A stretch of 64,000 nucleotides of DNA. Origin: Pseudomonadota bacterium. Lineage in GTDB: Bacteria > Desulfobacterota > Desulfobacteria > Desulfobacterales > RPRI01. The position numbers and the translations under genes were made by a program. The notes beneath the pieces are model-generated. The model made no database searches, was not told the DNA's origin, and was given only the letters and a program-made list of their open reading frames with translations. Below, piece by piece: positions 17,336 to 29,691 of the stretch. The stretch lies in contig JAHITX010000011.1 of assembly GCA_018817425.1 (NCBI GenBank), forward strand, positions 58,265 through 122,264. The letters run 5' to 3'. Numbering within the stretch: position 1 is the stretch's first letter; every line of letters begins with the position of its first letter.

Positions 17336-18592
17336 ATGGATTTTATGGATAAGAAAAAACCAGGCACAAAAAGTATTACAATTTATTTTATATTTCTTAT
17401 TGTGATCTGGACATTGGGAGTCCTTGCAGCTCTGGGGTGGAATATCTATCAGATAAAAAAGTCAAACTTTCTGGTTGCCAGAAGAAGTGCGGAGATATCT
17501 TATAATAAGGATATTCTCTATCGACATTGGGTTGCAAAACATGGAGGAGTTTATGTGCCGGTCTCTGATGCAACCCCCCCTAACCCTTATCTTAAAGTTC
17601 CTCGCAGGGATATTACCTCCTCAGACGGAAAGAAATTCACTTTGATAAATCCTGCTTATATGACACGCCAGGTTAGTGAATTGATTGAAGATACGTTGGG
17701 ATTTCAAAGTCACATCACCAGCCTTAATTGCATTCGCCCTGAAAATCATCCTGATCCATGGGAGATAGAAGCTCTCAAATCATTTGAACACGGCACAAAA
17801 GAAGCGATTTCTTTTGAGATAAAATCAGGCAAAGAGTACTTTCGTTATATGCGTCCCTTTACTACAGAAGAGAGTTGCCTGAAATGTCATGCCTCACAGG
17901 GATACAAGGTGGGTGATATTCGCGGAGGAGTGAGCATCTCAATACCTATGGAGCCATTAAAGTCTATTGAACAGTCACAGGTAAGCAAAGTGCTTTTCGC
18001 CTACGTTTTTTTATGGTTTATAGGCATAGGTGGAATTGCTGTCAGCACACGGCGTTTATGGAACCAGATGCTTTATCGTGAAATAATAGAGGATGAAATT
18101 CTAACCCTGTCAATGACTGACCAGCTTACCGGTCTTTACAATAGAAGAGGTTTTTTATCTCTTGCCGAGCAGCAGCTCAAATTAGCAGACAGAAGTAAGA
18201 GTAAAATGATGCTCTTTTTTGCGGATCTGGATGGTTTGAAGGACATTAATGACAGGTTCGGGCATAAGGAAGGAGATAAAGCTCTTATTGAAGCAGCATC
18301 GGTATTTAAAGAGACTTTCAGAACAACCGACATAATCGCTCGTCTGGGAGGGGATGAATTTGCTGCACTTGCAATAGATATACAAGATGAAAATCCCGAA
18401 ATCTTTACTTCCCGCCTTCAGTATTTGATAGACACACAAAACAAACAGGAAAACCGGACTTACATGCTGTCAATCAGCATAGGCGGCTCTTTTCAAAATC
18501 AGGAAAAACCATTTTCCATAGATGAGCTCATATCTCAGGCTGATAAATTAATGTATGAGCATAAAAAACAAAAGAAAACACATCCGGCATAA
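17336..18592 (+). CDS. Diguanylate cyclase with periplasmic Tll0287-like haem domain
   Basis: 418 residues. One membrane helix (about 15-38), a periplasmic DUF3365/Tll0287-like sensor with a c-type haem motif CLKCH near residue 180, a second helix (about 220-240), and a C-terminal GGDEF domain with intact RLGGDEFAAL. The inhibitory I-site RTTD lies five residues before GGDEF, so product inhibition is expected. It makes cyclic di-GMP; the haem suggests redox or gas sensing (inference). It starts 48 bp after amrS and may be co-transcribed with it. Confidence 0.88.
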   Translation: MDFMDKKKPGTKSITIYFIFLIVIWTLGVLAALGWNIYQIKKSNFLVARRSAEISYNKDILYRHWVAKHGGVYVPVSDATPPNPYLKVPRRDITSSDGKKFTLINPAYMTRQVSELIEDTLGFQSHITSLNCIRPENHPDPWEIEALKSFEHGTKEAISFEIKSGKEYFRYMRPFTTEESCLKCHASQGYKVGDIRGGVSISIPMEPLKSIEQSQVSKVLFAYVFLWFIGIGGIAVSTRRLWNQMLYREIIEDEILTLSMTDQLTGLYNRRGFLSLAEQQLKLADRSKSKMMLFFADLDGLKDINDRFGHKEGDKALIEAASVFKETFRTTDIIARLGGDEFAALAIDIQDENPEIFTSRLQYLIDTQNKQENRTYMLSISIGGSFQNQEKPFSIDELISQADKLMYEHKKQKKTHPA

Positions 18593-18688
18593 ATCCGCTG
18601 ATCATAACTTAATCTAAGCAAATCATAAGTAAAATCCAAATGAGGTTACCCTGTGTCGTAAAACGGGGTTTCTTGACTTTTCGGTCTT

Positions 18689-18898
18689 GTGCTGGCGGAT
18701 ATTCATGGCCAGTCCTTCTGGGCGGAAATACTTGGCCGTGGAATGTTTGATGGTTCAGCCGGTGCCAATGGTTTAAACAGTCAGCCAACCGGTTCCCCCG
18801 GGTATTCTCCTACAAACATTATAGCCATGAATCTCGGCGCAACCCACAACCCGACCGATAAGCTTAGTATCACCGGTGACCTGTGGTATGCAAATTGA
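18689..18898 (+). pseudogene. Fragment resembling an outer-membrane porin-like protein
   Basis: An open stretch of 69 codons beginning GTG, without a recognisable start region or ribosome site. It encodes FWAEILGRGMFDG, followed by NIIAMNLGATHNPTDKLSI and TGDLWYAN, which looks like beta-strands of an outer-membrane channel, perhaps an alginate-export or related porin. It is far too short for a barrel and probably is a relic. Family assignment is weak. Confidence 0.35.
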
Positions 18899-18925
18899 AT
18901 TAGGTACGCGCCTTTCTTTAAGTTT

Positions 18926-20359
18926 CTAAGAGGCCGAAAGCTTTTCTTTCAGTATCCTGTTTACTATTTCAGGATTTGCTTTTCCTTTTGTTTCCCTCAT
19001 AATTTTTCCCACAAAAAATCCAAGTACTTTTGTTTTGCCACCTTTGTATTCCGCAACCTCTTTAGGACTTGATGCTATTAATTTTACCGCAATTTCTTCA
19101 AGCAAAGTTTCATCCGTAACCTGGACTAGGTCTTTTTCTTTTATTATTTCTTCCGGTGTTTTTCCGGTTTTTGCCATTTCATCAAAAACGGTTTTTGCTA
19201 TCTTGCCGCTTATTATTTTTTGGTCTATAAGCTTTAACATTTGTGCAAGGTTTGAAGGTGATACGGGAGATTCTTCAATGGTTTTGCCTTCGGCATTAAG
19301 AAGCCCTAAAAGAGAACCCATTATCCAGTTGCTTACCTGTTTCGGATTATTAAATTCATTTGTGCAGGCTTCGAAATACCCGGCGAGTTCAATAGCACCG
19401 GTTAAAACATCAGCATCGTATTCAGGAAGTCCGTATTGAGCAATGAAGCGTTCTTTTTTTTCATCAGGAAGTTCAGGAAGCTTTTTCTTCAACTCCTCAA
19501 CCCAGGCGTCATCTATTGAAATAGGAAGAAGATCGGGATCGGGAAAATATCTGTAATCATGCGCATCTTCCTTGCCTCTCATGGATATGGTATTGTTTTT
19601 TTCAGGATCCCAAAGCCTTGTCTCCTGAACAACCTCTTCACCGTCAAACAAAACATCTTTTTGTCTTTCAATTTCATATAAAATTGCTTTTTCAACATTT
19701 TTAAATGAGTTTAAATTTTTAAGCTCTGCTCTTGTCCCAAAAGGCTGGCTGCCAAGAGGACGTATGGAAATGTTCGCATCGCATCTGAAGCTACCCTCTT
19801 CCATGTTTCCATCACAGATATCAAGATATCTTAATATTGATCTTATCTTTCTTAAGTAAGCACCAGCTTCTTCGGATGAGCGTATGTCCGGCTCACTCAC
19901 TATTTCAATAAGGGGAACACCCGTTCTGTTGAAATCTACCATAGAATAAGGGCGGTCAGGATCATGTATAAGTTTGCCGGCGTCTTCTTCCATATGAATT
20001 CTTGTAATACCGATTCTTTTTTTTGAGCCACTTACATCAATATCTATATAACCATGTTCACAAATGGGAAGCTCATACTGAGAAATCTGGTAACCTTTGG
20101 GAAGATCAGGATAAAAATAATTCTTGCGCGCAAACCCGTTGGTTTTTGAAATTTTACAGTTTGTAGCTATTCCCATGAGCATAGCATATTCAACGACTTT
20201 TTTATTCAGTACCGGAAGAACACCCGGCATGCCAAGGCATACCGGACAAGTATGGGTATTGGGTGGTGCTCCGAAAGAAGTAGGGCAAGAGCAGAATATT
20301 TTTGTATTGGTTTTCAACTGGGCATGAACTTCAAGCCCGATTACCGGTTCAAACTCCAT
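18926..20359 (-). CDS. gatB: Asp/Glu-tRNA amidotransferase subunit B
   Basis: 477-residue GatB. Catalytic-core landmarks are [37 protein letters not shown] and [17 protein letters not shown]; the C-terminal YqeY-like tail ends with the usual [19 protein letters not shown]. It amidates misacylated Glu-tRNA(Gln) or Asp-tRNA(Asn) as part of GatCAB. gatA and gatC are not adjacent. The start is supported by AAGGAA 9 nt upstream. Length is standard. Confidence 0.96.
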   Translation of the reverse strand: MEFEPVIGLEVHAQLKTNTKIFCSCPTSFGAPPNTHTCPVCLGMPGVLPVLNKKVVEYAMLMGIATNCKISKTNGFARKNYFYPDLPKGYQISQYELPICEHGYIDIDVSGSKKRIGITRIHMEEDAGKLIHDPDRPYSMVDFNRTGVPLIEIVSEPDIRSSEEAGAYLRKIRSILRYLDICDGNMEEGSFRCDANISIRPLGSQPFGTRAELKNLNSFKNVEKAILYEIERQKDVLFDGEEVVQETRLWDPEKNNTISMRGKEDAHDYRYFPDPDLLPISIDDAWVEELKKKLPELPDEKKERFIAQYGLPEYDADVLTGAIELAGYFEACTNEFNNPKQVSNWIMGSLLGLLNAEGKTIEESPVSPSNLAQMLKLIDQKIISGKIAKTVFDEMAKTGKTPEEIIKEKDLVQVTDETLLEEIAVKLIASSPKEVAEYKGGKTKVLGFFVGKIMRETKGKANPEIVNRILKEKLSAS

Positions 20360-20579
20360 ATTATTAAGTTCCTTGTTTCATTATCTGCGGGTGGCAGTTG
20401 CATGAAATGTAAATATTATTTTGTGAATATAAAGATGAGGTATGATAGTGTCAAGCTATAAGGCTATAAGTTGTGGGGCTTTTCCCCTTTTTTATAATAA
20501 TTTTAAAGTGTATGTACGATTTTTCAGGCTTGATTTTAAGCAAACGTGGTTTAAAGAATAAAAAGGTGTGCCCATTTTA

Positions 20580-22628
20580 TTAGACAAAAAACCCCTCATT
20601 TTTCAACTTTTCTTCAATTTTCACTACAATTTCCGATTGTTTGTCAGATGGGATTTTATTGGGGATTTCACAGGCAATTCCAATAATGCTCATCTCTTTA
20701 GGGCTAAGAAAGGCTCCTTCTATACCATATCGGGCAACCTGCTTCCAATATTCAGCACCTTTTTCAATAACATATTTTTGAGCAAAAATTGCACCATCAA
20801 TCTTTTGGATCTTTTCAGCGCTCTTTTTCCGAGAATTAACTTCATCACTATCCACTAAATCAAGCATAAGATCCTGATTTAGCGGTATTGGTAATTCCTG
20901 AAGTTTCTTCCAGCATAATTCTTTTTTACACCATTCAGTTACGTTGGTTATACCCTCCGGGGTATTTTGTATGTGCTCATTAACCAATTCGGCAATAGCC
21001 ATAAGTTGTATTTCAAGCGCTGAGGATAGTTTTTGAGATTTCCATATCTGAGCTAAATCCAGATTTTTTCCTGTTTCTGAAACCATACGGGCCAATTTTG
21101 CTAAAGAATAGGTAACGATATTGGCTTTATATCCGCCATACCAGCTTTGTTTCATAATGCTCTTGTCAAGAAAGTGAAATAAAATGGCCTTTGCTATAAT
21201 GTTTTGAAAGTATAGCTCATTGAACTGATTTTCATTTTTTTCCCAGTGCTGCCCGATTTCATTAGCGAACTTGGCAAAGTTTTTTTGAGCACCTAAGCTT
21301 ACGATGTGTGGTTGCATATTCAGTGAATATTCAAATTTTGCCAGATCAGTCTTTGTAAACATTTGCGACCTGGGGTTTTTAGAGAGAAATTCCTTCGTTT
21401 GTGCCTGTGTTAAGTTGGCCTGAGCATTGGCATATTGCCCTCGGGCGCGTTCGTAAAACCAATGGGTCTCTCTCAATCCACCTTGCGGAGAAGGAGCCCA
21501 TAAGCGACGCGATATTTCTTCCATACGTAAATGAAATGGATGGTTGGAAAAGAAATCCGCTGCGCTCACTTTATTTTGCGTATTAGCATATTCTGAAATT
21601 CTGGGGACAACTGTTTCAGCCTGTTCCGGCGAAATGACTGTCAGCTTTACCTGAATGTAGACTTTTGATAATTCTGCTTTGTTCTTTTTAGTAGCAGTAA
21701 AAATTGAGGCGGTTGTTTGTCCACCATTTACAATCTGAAAATTGGTTACAGATTGTATTCTGCCGTGCAAAATATCAGTTTGAACATTCTCTGCTGTAGC
21801 AGTCAATCCATTATTATAAGCAAAAAACATTTCCGGTTCATTCTTAATAGTATTTCTGATTCCTTTATTGACTTTTCCCCGAAATTGAAGAAAGGTTCTT
21901 ACATTCTGTTCCAGAAGTCGCTCTCCGTATTTATCATAAAGATCAGCAATTATTTCTCCTGGCATTACCAGAAGATAAGAGGCGAAATTATCAGAGCCGG
22001 TAAACGCTGGTAAGCAGGGTATTCCTTCCGGCAGAATTTTCTGAAAGTCAATAATCACATCTTCACGGGCCCTACCGGATGATTCTATGCGGAACAGACG
22101 GCTGATATCCCAAATATCATAATTACAGCTATATCCTTCAATATCGTTTTTGTTTATAGCACTAACCCGGTTGCTTAGCTGAATATTGGTCAAAAGAAAA
22201 AACTGAACTCTGGAGATACTATTTGATTTATTCTTGTCATAAATTTCCCGGGCTAATTCATATCCCGGTGCACTTTCTTCCAAAGCAATCAGGAATTTAA
22301 TATTTAGGCTTTCACTAAAAAATTTTTCCAGTCTTCTGAAATTGCGTATTACTTCTGCGTTCTGTAATGTTTCAAGTTCACTGCTGAATCTGAAATCGGT
22401 GACAAACAGGCTCAAAACCTCAGAGTCATCATTATAGCCCCATGCATCTACGCGAATGCCTCTGGGGCTGTTTTTATAACCGGAATAGACGTAATTTTCG
22501 ATTGTTGCCTGATCAACGAGAAAGTCACATATGCGCTCGGTAAATACAGCCTCAGTGAAATTTTGTTCTGCCCCCGAACGTGCATAAATGTCCTGCATAA
22601 ATTCTGTATAGAAATCGTCGATACTCAT
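20580..22628 (-). CDS. AIPR family (abortive infection phage resistance) protein
   Basis: 682 residues. The AIPR domain is recognised by FFAYNNGLTATAENV, FQIVNGGQTTASIFTAT, ISEYANTQNKVSAADFFSN and RLWAPSPQGGLRE. AIPR proteins occur in restriction-modification and phage-resistance islands; the molecular activity is not firmly known. The ATG at 22628 overlaps the upstream stop codon as ATGA, a coupled start, and is preferred over the Met at 22646. Last gene of the four-gene defence operon. Confidence 0.82.
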   Translation of the reverse strand: MSIDDFYTEFMQDIYARSGAEQNFTEAVFTERICDFLVDQATIENYVYSGYKNSPRGIRVDAWGYNDDSEVLSLFVTDFRFSSELETLQNAEVIRNFRRLEKFFSESLNIKFLIALEESAPGYELAREIYDKNKSNSISRVQFFLLTNIQLSNRVSAINKNDIEGYSCNYDIWDISRLFRIESSGRAREDVIIDFQKILPEGIPCLPAFTGSDNFASYLLVMPGEIIADLYDKYGERLLEQNVRTFLQFRGKVNKGIRNTIKNEPEMFFAYNNGLTATAENVQTDILHGRIQSVTNFQIVNGGQTTASIFTATKKNKAELSKVYIQVKLTVISPEQAETVVPRISEYANTQNKVSAADFFSNHPFHLRMEEISRRLWAPSPQGGLRETHWFYERARGQYANAQANLTQAQTKEFLSKNPRSQMFTKTDLAKFEYSLNMQPHIVSLGAQKNFAKFANEIGQHWEKNENQFNELYFQNIIAKAILFHFLDKSIMKQSWYGGYKANIVTYSLAKLARMVSETGKNLDLAQIWKSQKLSSALEIQLMAIAELVNEHIQNTPEGITNVTEWCKKELCWKKLQELPIPLNQDLMLDLVDSDEVNSRKKSAEKIQKIDGAIFAQKYVIEKGAEYWKQVARYGIEGAFLSPKEMSIIGIACEIPNKIPSDKQSEIVVKIEEKLKNEGFFV

Positions 22629-23380
22629 GAAATTTTTACCATCCAATCTGGTCGATTTTTAAAAGGCTCGCATTCTGAAAGACTGATATCGTAAGAAAGT
22701 TTTACAATACCATGATGGATGTCGTGGTTGCAAATTCTGGGGAAGCCCTCTGTTACCTGAAACATTTTTTCACCAGCCAGAATAAAACTGAAATCCAGAT
22801 AGCTATCTGAGTCTATATATCCAATCATATGCAGAAGGTCATTAAAGCGCTCAATATGGCTTGAAGCATCTGATTGCAGAATATCTCTGATGTGAGAAAT
22901 CAAACCGGGCAGATTAATAGCCTCCTCAGTTTCAGGTGTGGATTTCCCTAAAGTTATTACGAAGAGATACATTTCAGGCAGTTGAGGGCATAACTGTTCT
23001 GCCGATGAGATTCTTACATATGGGGATGTAGCCCCGGATTGACATTTAACTTCGATTGCACTGTTATTTACATTAAAATCCTGGGGTAATCCTTCCGGTC
23101 CTTGCCAGAATTGAATTGCATGCCCAGCGCCAAATGCGGGAATGAGATAATTTCTGATGAATAAGAGTTCGCCAATCAGACCTTTTATTTTTTCTTCAGT
23201 CAGCAGTTCACTTCGATTCTTTCTAAGGAATTCATGCCAACGGGTCAGACGCCTGAGTATCGTCTGAACTGCAGAAGCTGAAGTTTTTGACTGCCGCGTT
23301 GCCTGTACCAAATCGCTACATAAAGATAAAAGTAATTCCCAATTCCTTTGCTCATTCAGTAGTAATATCAAGCGATTCAT
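22625..23380 (-). CDS. PD-(D/E)XK motif (DUF4420) putative restriction protein
   Basis: 251 residues. EEKIKGLIGELLFIRNYLI and GPEGLPQDFN followed by AIEVKCQSG form the PD-(D/E)XK-type nuclease core of the DUF4420 family. Family members are typically a little over 300 residues as I recall them; here the region ahead of the LIGELLFI helix is short, so the N-terminus may be reduced. It is coupled by 4 bp to the AIPR gene and preceded, 41 bp away, by the HNH gene. Probably a restriction or accessory factor of this island. Confidence 0.72.
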   Translation of the reverse strand: MNRLILLLNEQRNWELLLSLCSDLVQATRQSKTSASAVQTILRRLTRWHEFLRKNRSELLTEEKIKGLIGELLFIRNYLIPAFGAGHAIQFWQGPEGLPQDFNVNNSAIEVKCQSGATSPYVRISSAEQLCPQLPEMYLFVITLGKSTPETEEAINLPGLISHIRDILQSDASSHIERFNDLLHMIGYIDSDSYLDFSFILAGEKMFQVTEGFPRICNHDIHHGIVKLSYDISLSECEPFKNRPDWMVKIS

Positions 23381-23421
23381 ATAGATACTTTCATTAGCTG
23401 GTGTTATCTTTTAGCACAGAT

Positions 23422-24192
23422 CTAACCTTTGAATATGGTATCCAAATGGAATTCTAAAAAATCTTTTCTAGGTTTATAACGTTCTGGTAAAACAATTTGA
23501 GTGCCTGAAATAAAAGAAAAATATCTGTCATAAAAAACTTCAGTACTTTGTTCTTTAATTTTTGTCGAAAGGATAACTGAATAATCAGGTTTTATACCTA
23601 TTAAACCGCTATCAAATGTAGCGTCATAGAGTTTAGATAAACAGATTCCATTTTCAGGGTTCAATCTTTCTTGCTCATTTTTTGACCACGGTATTATATG
23701 GCTTGCATTTAATAGTTCAGGGATATTTATGCCACTTATAGCACATCTGCCAGAATAACTACCCAAGATAATTTGTCTAAAAACACTTTGGTTTACTCGT
23801 GTTTTGACTTCTCTTACTTTTTCTTCGCCCTTATATTTTGATATATCCTGTAAAATTTTCTCGAATTTCGTTTCAATAGTTGTACTTTCTTTTTCGGCGA
23901 TTATTCTCTCGCTTTCATATATCAATTCCTCTCTGTTTTCATTGAATTCATCCCAGATAGGCTGACACTGTTTGCGCCCACCAGTCAAGCCAGCTACACC
24001 TCTTTCCTGATGGAACGGGTCTATACTGGCAAAATTTGTTAAGCGCATAGCAACTGCACTTGGGGTTCTGTCAATTAATTTTGATAAATTAATGACTTCA
24101 GGATTACCTTTGTGCATTTTGCCGAACGGAAGTTTTAGATACAAGTTGAATGCGAGTATCAATTCTTCACGCGTCCAATTTTTGCTTTTCAT
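23422..24192 (-). CDS. HNH endonuclease
   Basis: 256 residues. The N-terminal third (TREELILAFNLYLKLPFGK, LSKLIDRTPSAVAMRLTNF) is a helical DNA-binding-like region seen in many restriction-type HNH proteins. The C-terminal HNH core is SHIIPWSKNEQ with LNPENGICLSKLYDATFDSG. The last position, often His-Asp, is Tyr-Asp here. Co-transcribed 12 bp after the C5 methyltransferase, so it is probably the cognate nuclease. GAGG lies 9 nt before its ATG. Confidence 0.82.
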   Translation of the reverse strand: MKSKNWTREELILAFNLYLKLPFGKMHKGNPEVINLSKLIDRTPSAVAMRLTNFASIDPFHQERGVAGLTGGRKQCQPIWDEFNENREELIYESERIIAEKESTTIETKFEKILQDISKYKGEEKVREVKTRVNQSVFRQIILGSYSGRCAISGINIPELLNASHIIPWSKNEQERLNPENGICLSKLYDATFDSGLIGIKPDYSVILSTKIKEQSTEVFYDRYFSFISGTQIVLPERYKPRKDFLEFHLDTIFKG

Positions 24193-24204
24193 GGAAACCG
24201 CACC

Positions 24205-25386
24205 TCATGCTACCAATGGAAGTTTGTTAAAATAGTCATCAGGAAACGTTTGCATTCTGGCCGCCTCGCGTGGGGTTATTGAACGGTTCTGGTCAATATC
24301 GGGATGAATATAGTAATGACCGTCTTTGGCTATATGAGCCACAACAGTATGAGATACAGGAAGATCTGCAGCAACAACCTTAAACCTGTCTGTAAATGAT
24401 GTTTGATTCTTATGTGTCTTAAGGTTATCCGGCAATTCATAATAATACAGGCGTTGACGGTATTCATTCCATTTTTTAACGGCAATATGATAAATTTCAA
24501 GATCCTGGACATTGTGTGGTCTCGCTATGTGTAGCGTTACCCATTCATTGCCGTTCCTGATTCCTGCATCATACAGGTATTTCCCTGAATAATTCTTTAA
24601 TTTATGTGGTGATACAGAGCCTGCTCCGGCCTTGAGAAATGGTAAATCCTTTAATATCTCTTCTACATTTATACTTGGCTTCCATTCTTCCGGCATCGGG
24701 AAAAATTCAGTTTTTCCTTTTCTGTTCCCAAATAATATAACGCGTTTTCGCTTTTGCAAAACACCATAATTATTTGCTGAAAAAACTTTTTCTGTTGTTT
24801 CATATCCGTGTTCTTTAAAAAGTTTTTTCATTGTACTAAGGTAAAGTGCACAATTTTCATCTTTGGCAGATAACAACCCCATGACGTTTTCAAATAAAAA
24901 ATATTTAGGTTTGTATCTCCTCAGAAATTCACCATAATAAACATAAAGATAATTACGTTTATCACCCTTCATTCCATTTTTATCTCTGGAACGTCCTGCG
25001 AGAGAATATGCCTGGCAAGGTGGGCCACCAATGATTAAATCAACTTTTTTCCCTTGGAGAAGAATATCAATCTCGCCAAATATTTCTGTTAAAGAATCCT
25101 CTCTGATTTCCGAATTAATAACAGATAGAATATGTTTTTTTGGAACAAGTTCATACAACTCACCCCGAGTAATACTTCCATTCAGATAAGCATTATAACG
25201 ATCAAGTAAGCCGGAATTCTTTAGCCAATGATAAGCAGCTCTGGTTTTCAGAGTAAAACAGGCAGCTTTATCGGCTTCCACATGAGCAACAGGGGCAAAT
25301 CCAGCTCGAATGAAGCCTTCAGATAAGCCACCAGCACCTGCAAAAAGGTCCAGAAATCTAATAGTTTTTTGCTTATTGCCCGCCAT
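24205..25386 (-). CDS. DNA cytosine-C5 methyltransferase, apparently lacking motif X
   Basis: 393 residues. Motif I DLFAGAGGLSEGF (13-25), motif IV GGPPCQAYS with the catalytic Cys124, motif VI ENV (166-168), motif VIII QKRKRVILFG and motif IX REAARMQTFPDDY are present. The protein ends 8 residues after motif IX, without the QIGNAVPP-type motif X that normally closes the SAM pocket. It may be a 3' truncation, or motif X may be supplied differently. First gene of the defence operon. Confidence 0.85.
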   Translation of the reverse strand: MAGNKQKTIRFLDLFAGAGGLSEGFIRAGFAPVAHVEADKAACFTLKTRAAYHWLKNSGLLDRYNAYLNGSITRGELYELVPKKHILSVINSEIREDSLTEIFGEIDILLQGKKVDLIIGGPPCQAYSLAGRSRDKNGMKGDKRNYLYVYYGEFLRRYKPKYFLFENVMGLLSAKDENCALYLSTMKKLFKEHGYETTEKVFSANNYGVLQKRKRVILFGNRKGKTEFFPMPEEWKPSINVEEILKDLPFLKAGAGSVSPHKLKNYSGKYLYDAGIRNGNEWVTLHIARPHNVQDLEIYHIAVKKWNEYRQRLYYYELPDNLKTHKNQTSFTDRFKVVAADLPVSHTVVAHIAKDGHYYIHPDIDQNRSITPREAARMQTFPDDYFNKLPLVA

Positions 25387-25534
25387 TGGGTTTATATTTA
25401 CCTATCATTAAAACCATTACGATTCATAACCACAAACACTCACGACGTTGCGGACAAATGAATACCTGTCAGATCCTTTAAGATCAACCGTAAGACATAT
25501 TTCTATGGCATCCAAAGTAACAATCTGCCGATTA

Positions 25535-26434
25535 CTATTCACTGATAACACCTGCCAATCTTTCCAGAAGAGTAAAGGCCTCTTTGTCAAACTTGGAAAA
25601 TGCGAACCATTTCTTACCCAGGTCTTTTAAGGATGCACCAAAATGATAAAGAGTTTTGTCATCAATGATTAAAAACCTATCGTGAGAATTATTAAATTCC
25701 TTAATTGTGATTGGCGGATATTGCTCGTTATATTTCTTTAGATCCAGTGCAAGTTGTTTGGAAATGGTCTTAGTGAGAATAGTAATACGCACTTTTTTAT
25801 TTGCCTTGGAAAGCAAGGTTAAAACGCCATCATCAATATAATTATCAATCACGACAATGGATTTCCGGGCAGTACGAATCAGATCTGAAACAAATTGGTA
25901 GGCATCAAAAATCTGCCCATCGAAAAAAATGCCTTGTCTGGGCTTGATATCTTTTTCTTCAATGGCATTAAAAATTTGTTCAAATTTGTGGTCACTCTCA
26001 GACTTGTACTCGATTTGTTTTCTTTCTATTGCGTCGAGACGTTGAAATACCTTAGCATTAGAGGAAATGAACCGGCGCATTGTAACAAAGGCGCGCATGA
26101 TCTGTATATTGACTTCAATTGCTCTCTCACTGGTAAGCACTGTAGAAATAGCCGCTACACCTTGTTCGGTAAAGACATAGGGCATGGAACCCCCCAGGGA
26201 TTGTTTTGAAGGTATCGCATTTTGCGATACCATGAGTTCAGCCTCTGCTTTTGTAAGCTGAAACATAAAATCAAGAGGAAAGCGTTTAATATTTCTTTTG
26301 ACCTGTTCCCTTAATCTTATAGGCTTAACATCATAAAAAACGGCCAAATCTTTATCCAGCATAACCTGAACGCCACGAATAGTATGAATCCTGCTTCGGA
26401 TTTTTTCATTGCTTATCAACGCATTTTCGCTCAT
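25535..26434 (-). CDS. ORF6N-domain protein with C-terminal phospholipase-D-like region
   Basis: 299 residues. Residues about 10-95 match the ORF6N DNA-binding domain (IRGVQVMLDKDLAVFYDV, FPLDFMFQLTKAE, YVFTEQGVAAIS). After a helical linker, residues about 185-290 resemble a PLD-like fold: SIVVIDNYIDDGVLTLL and NSHDRFLIIDDKTLYHFGAS. The second motif resembles HxK-type catalytic sequences but has Arg in place of Lys. Such proteins are common in mobile and defence-related DNA. It is 148 bp upstream of the methyltransferase on the same strand and may belong to the island. Confidence 0.75.
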   Translation of the reverse strand: MSENALISNEKIRSRIHTIRGVQVMLDKDLAVFYDVKPIRLREQVKRNIKRFPLDFMFQLTKAEAELMVSQNAIPSKQSLGGSMPYVFTEQGVAAISTVLTSERAIEVNIQIMRAFVTMRRFISSNAKVFQRLDAIERKQIEYKSESDHKFEQIFNAIEEKDIKPRQGIFFDGQIFDAYQFVSDLIRTARKSIVVIDNYIDDGVLTLLSKANKKVRITILTKTISKQLALDLKKYNEQYPPITIKEFNNSHDRFLIIDDKTLYHFGASLKDLGKKWFAFSKFDKEAFTLLERLAGVISE

Positions 26435-26476
26435 ACAGGTTTGCCTTCCGGCTTAAAGATGCAATTTTCGACATTA

Positions 26477-26618
26477 GAGCCAGTTTCAAAACGCCCCATT
26501 TTGGCCGATCTCTGCGTTGGGCTCAAATTTCAATCCTCGAAATACTCAATGTATTCCTGCGGTTGAAATTTTCTCCCGCCTTGAGCTTGACCAAACTGAA
26601 ACGTTTTGAAAGTGGCTC
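26477..26618 (+). repeat. MITE-like repeat, copy 3
   Basis: 142 bp starting GAGCCAGTTTCAAAACG and ending CGTTTTGAAAGTGGCTC; the ends pair with one mismatch over 17 bp. ATTA flanks both sides, a likely target duplication. It lies 42 bp upstream of the ORF6N start codon, so it replaces or splits that gene's upstream region. Confidence 0.85.
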
Positions 26619-27053
26619 ATTAGAATACCATATTCTTAATGATTGCATTTGCAGCCAGTGATATTCTCTCTGGCCATAGCAGCCTCTTTTTAAATATGGT
26701 TTAGATTGGTTCAGATATTACAGGATTGTCCATATATTAAGATTGATTATAATTCAATAGAAATTAAAGTTTATATAAAAGAGCCAGTATAGGGTTTATT
26801 ATTCCGAACTTTCTATAAAGTAGCAGCCCATTTGCCTTTATTTCTCTTTATGCAATCAGCCCTCCATACGCCCCAATGTAACCAATAGGTCAGTTAATAA
26901 TTTCAATGCCATTTGATTGATACGGCCCGGCAATGTTCTATGTTTTACTTTGCCGATTTTATTATTTTATTTTGACAAAATTTTAGGATAATGTGTAACT
27001 TCTTTTAAAATATCTGTAACAATAATTATAAAAACATGTGGCTGGAGTAAAAA
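26619..27053. other. Intergenic region, nothing recognised
   Basis: About 435 bp between the third repeat copy and the DUF2065 gene. No open frame with family resemblance, RNA gene or strong hairpin was found. It presumably carries the promoter of the downstream queA-tgt operon. Confidence 0.5.
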
Positions 27054-27239
27054 ATGAAGTATTTTCTTTGTGTTATCGGGATGGTTATGGTTATTGAAGG
27101 GCTTCCGTATTTTGCGTTCCCTGAAAAAATGAAAAAGTGGGTTATTAAAATTGTTGAAATGAATGAAAGCTCTTTAAGGTGGATGGGTTTGTTTTTCATG
27201 CTTATCGGTTGCCTGCTTGTTTTTATCGGGAGGCAATAG
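27054..27239 (+). CDS. DUF2065 (YjeT-like) small membrane protein
   Basis: 61 residues with two hydrophobic helices (about 1-22 and 43-59) around FPEKMKKW, the DUF2065 signature. The function is unknown. It starts the DUF2065-queA-tgt-nifU series and ends 2 nt before queA. Confidence 0.8.
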   Translation: MKYFLCVIGMVMVIEGLPYFAFPEKMKKWVIKIVEMNESSLRWMGLFFMLIGCLLVFIGRQ

Positions 27240-27241
27240 GC

Positions 27242-29660
<2,419 letters not shown>

Positions 29661-29691
29661 TAAAATAAGATATTTTTCTTAGGAGTCCTGT

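Noticed and set aside
20470..20500. GGGGCTTTTCCCC followed by T-run as a terminator
   Set aside because: It is oriented on the plus strand, where no gene ends; the flanking genes (gatB and AIPR) are both on the minus strand, and the stem is only 4 bp.
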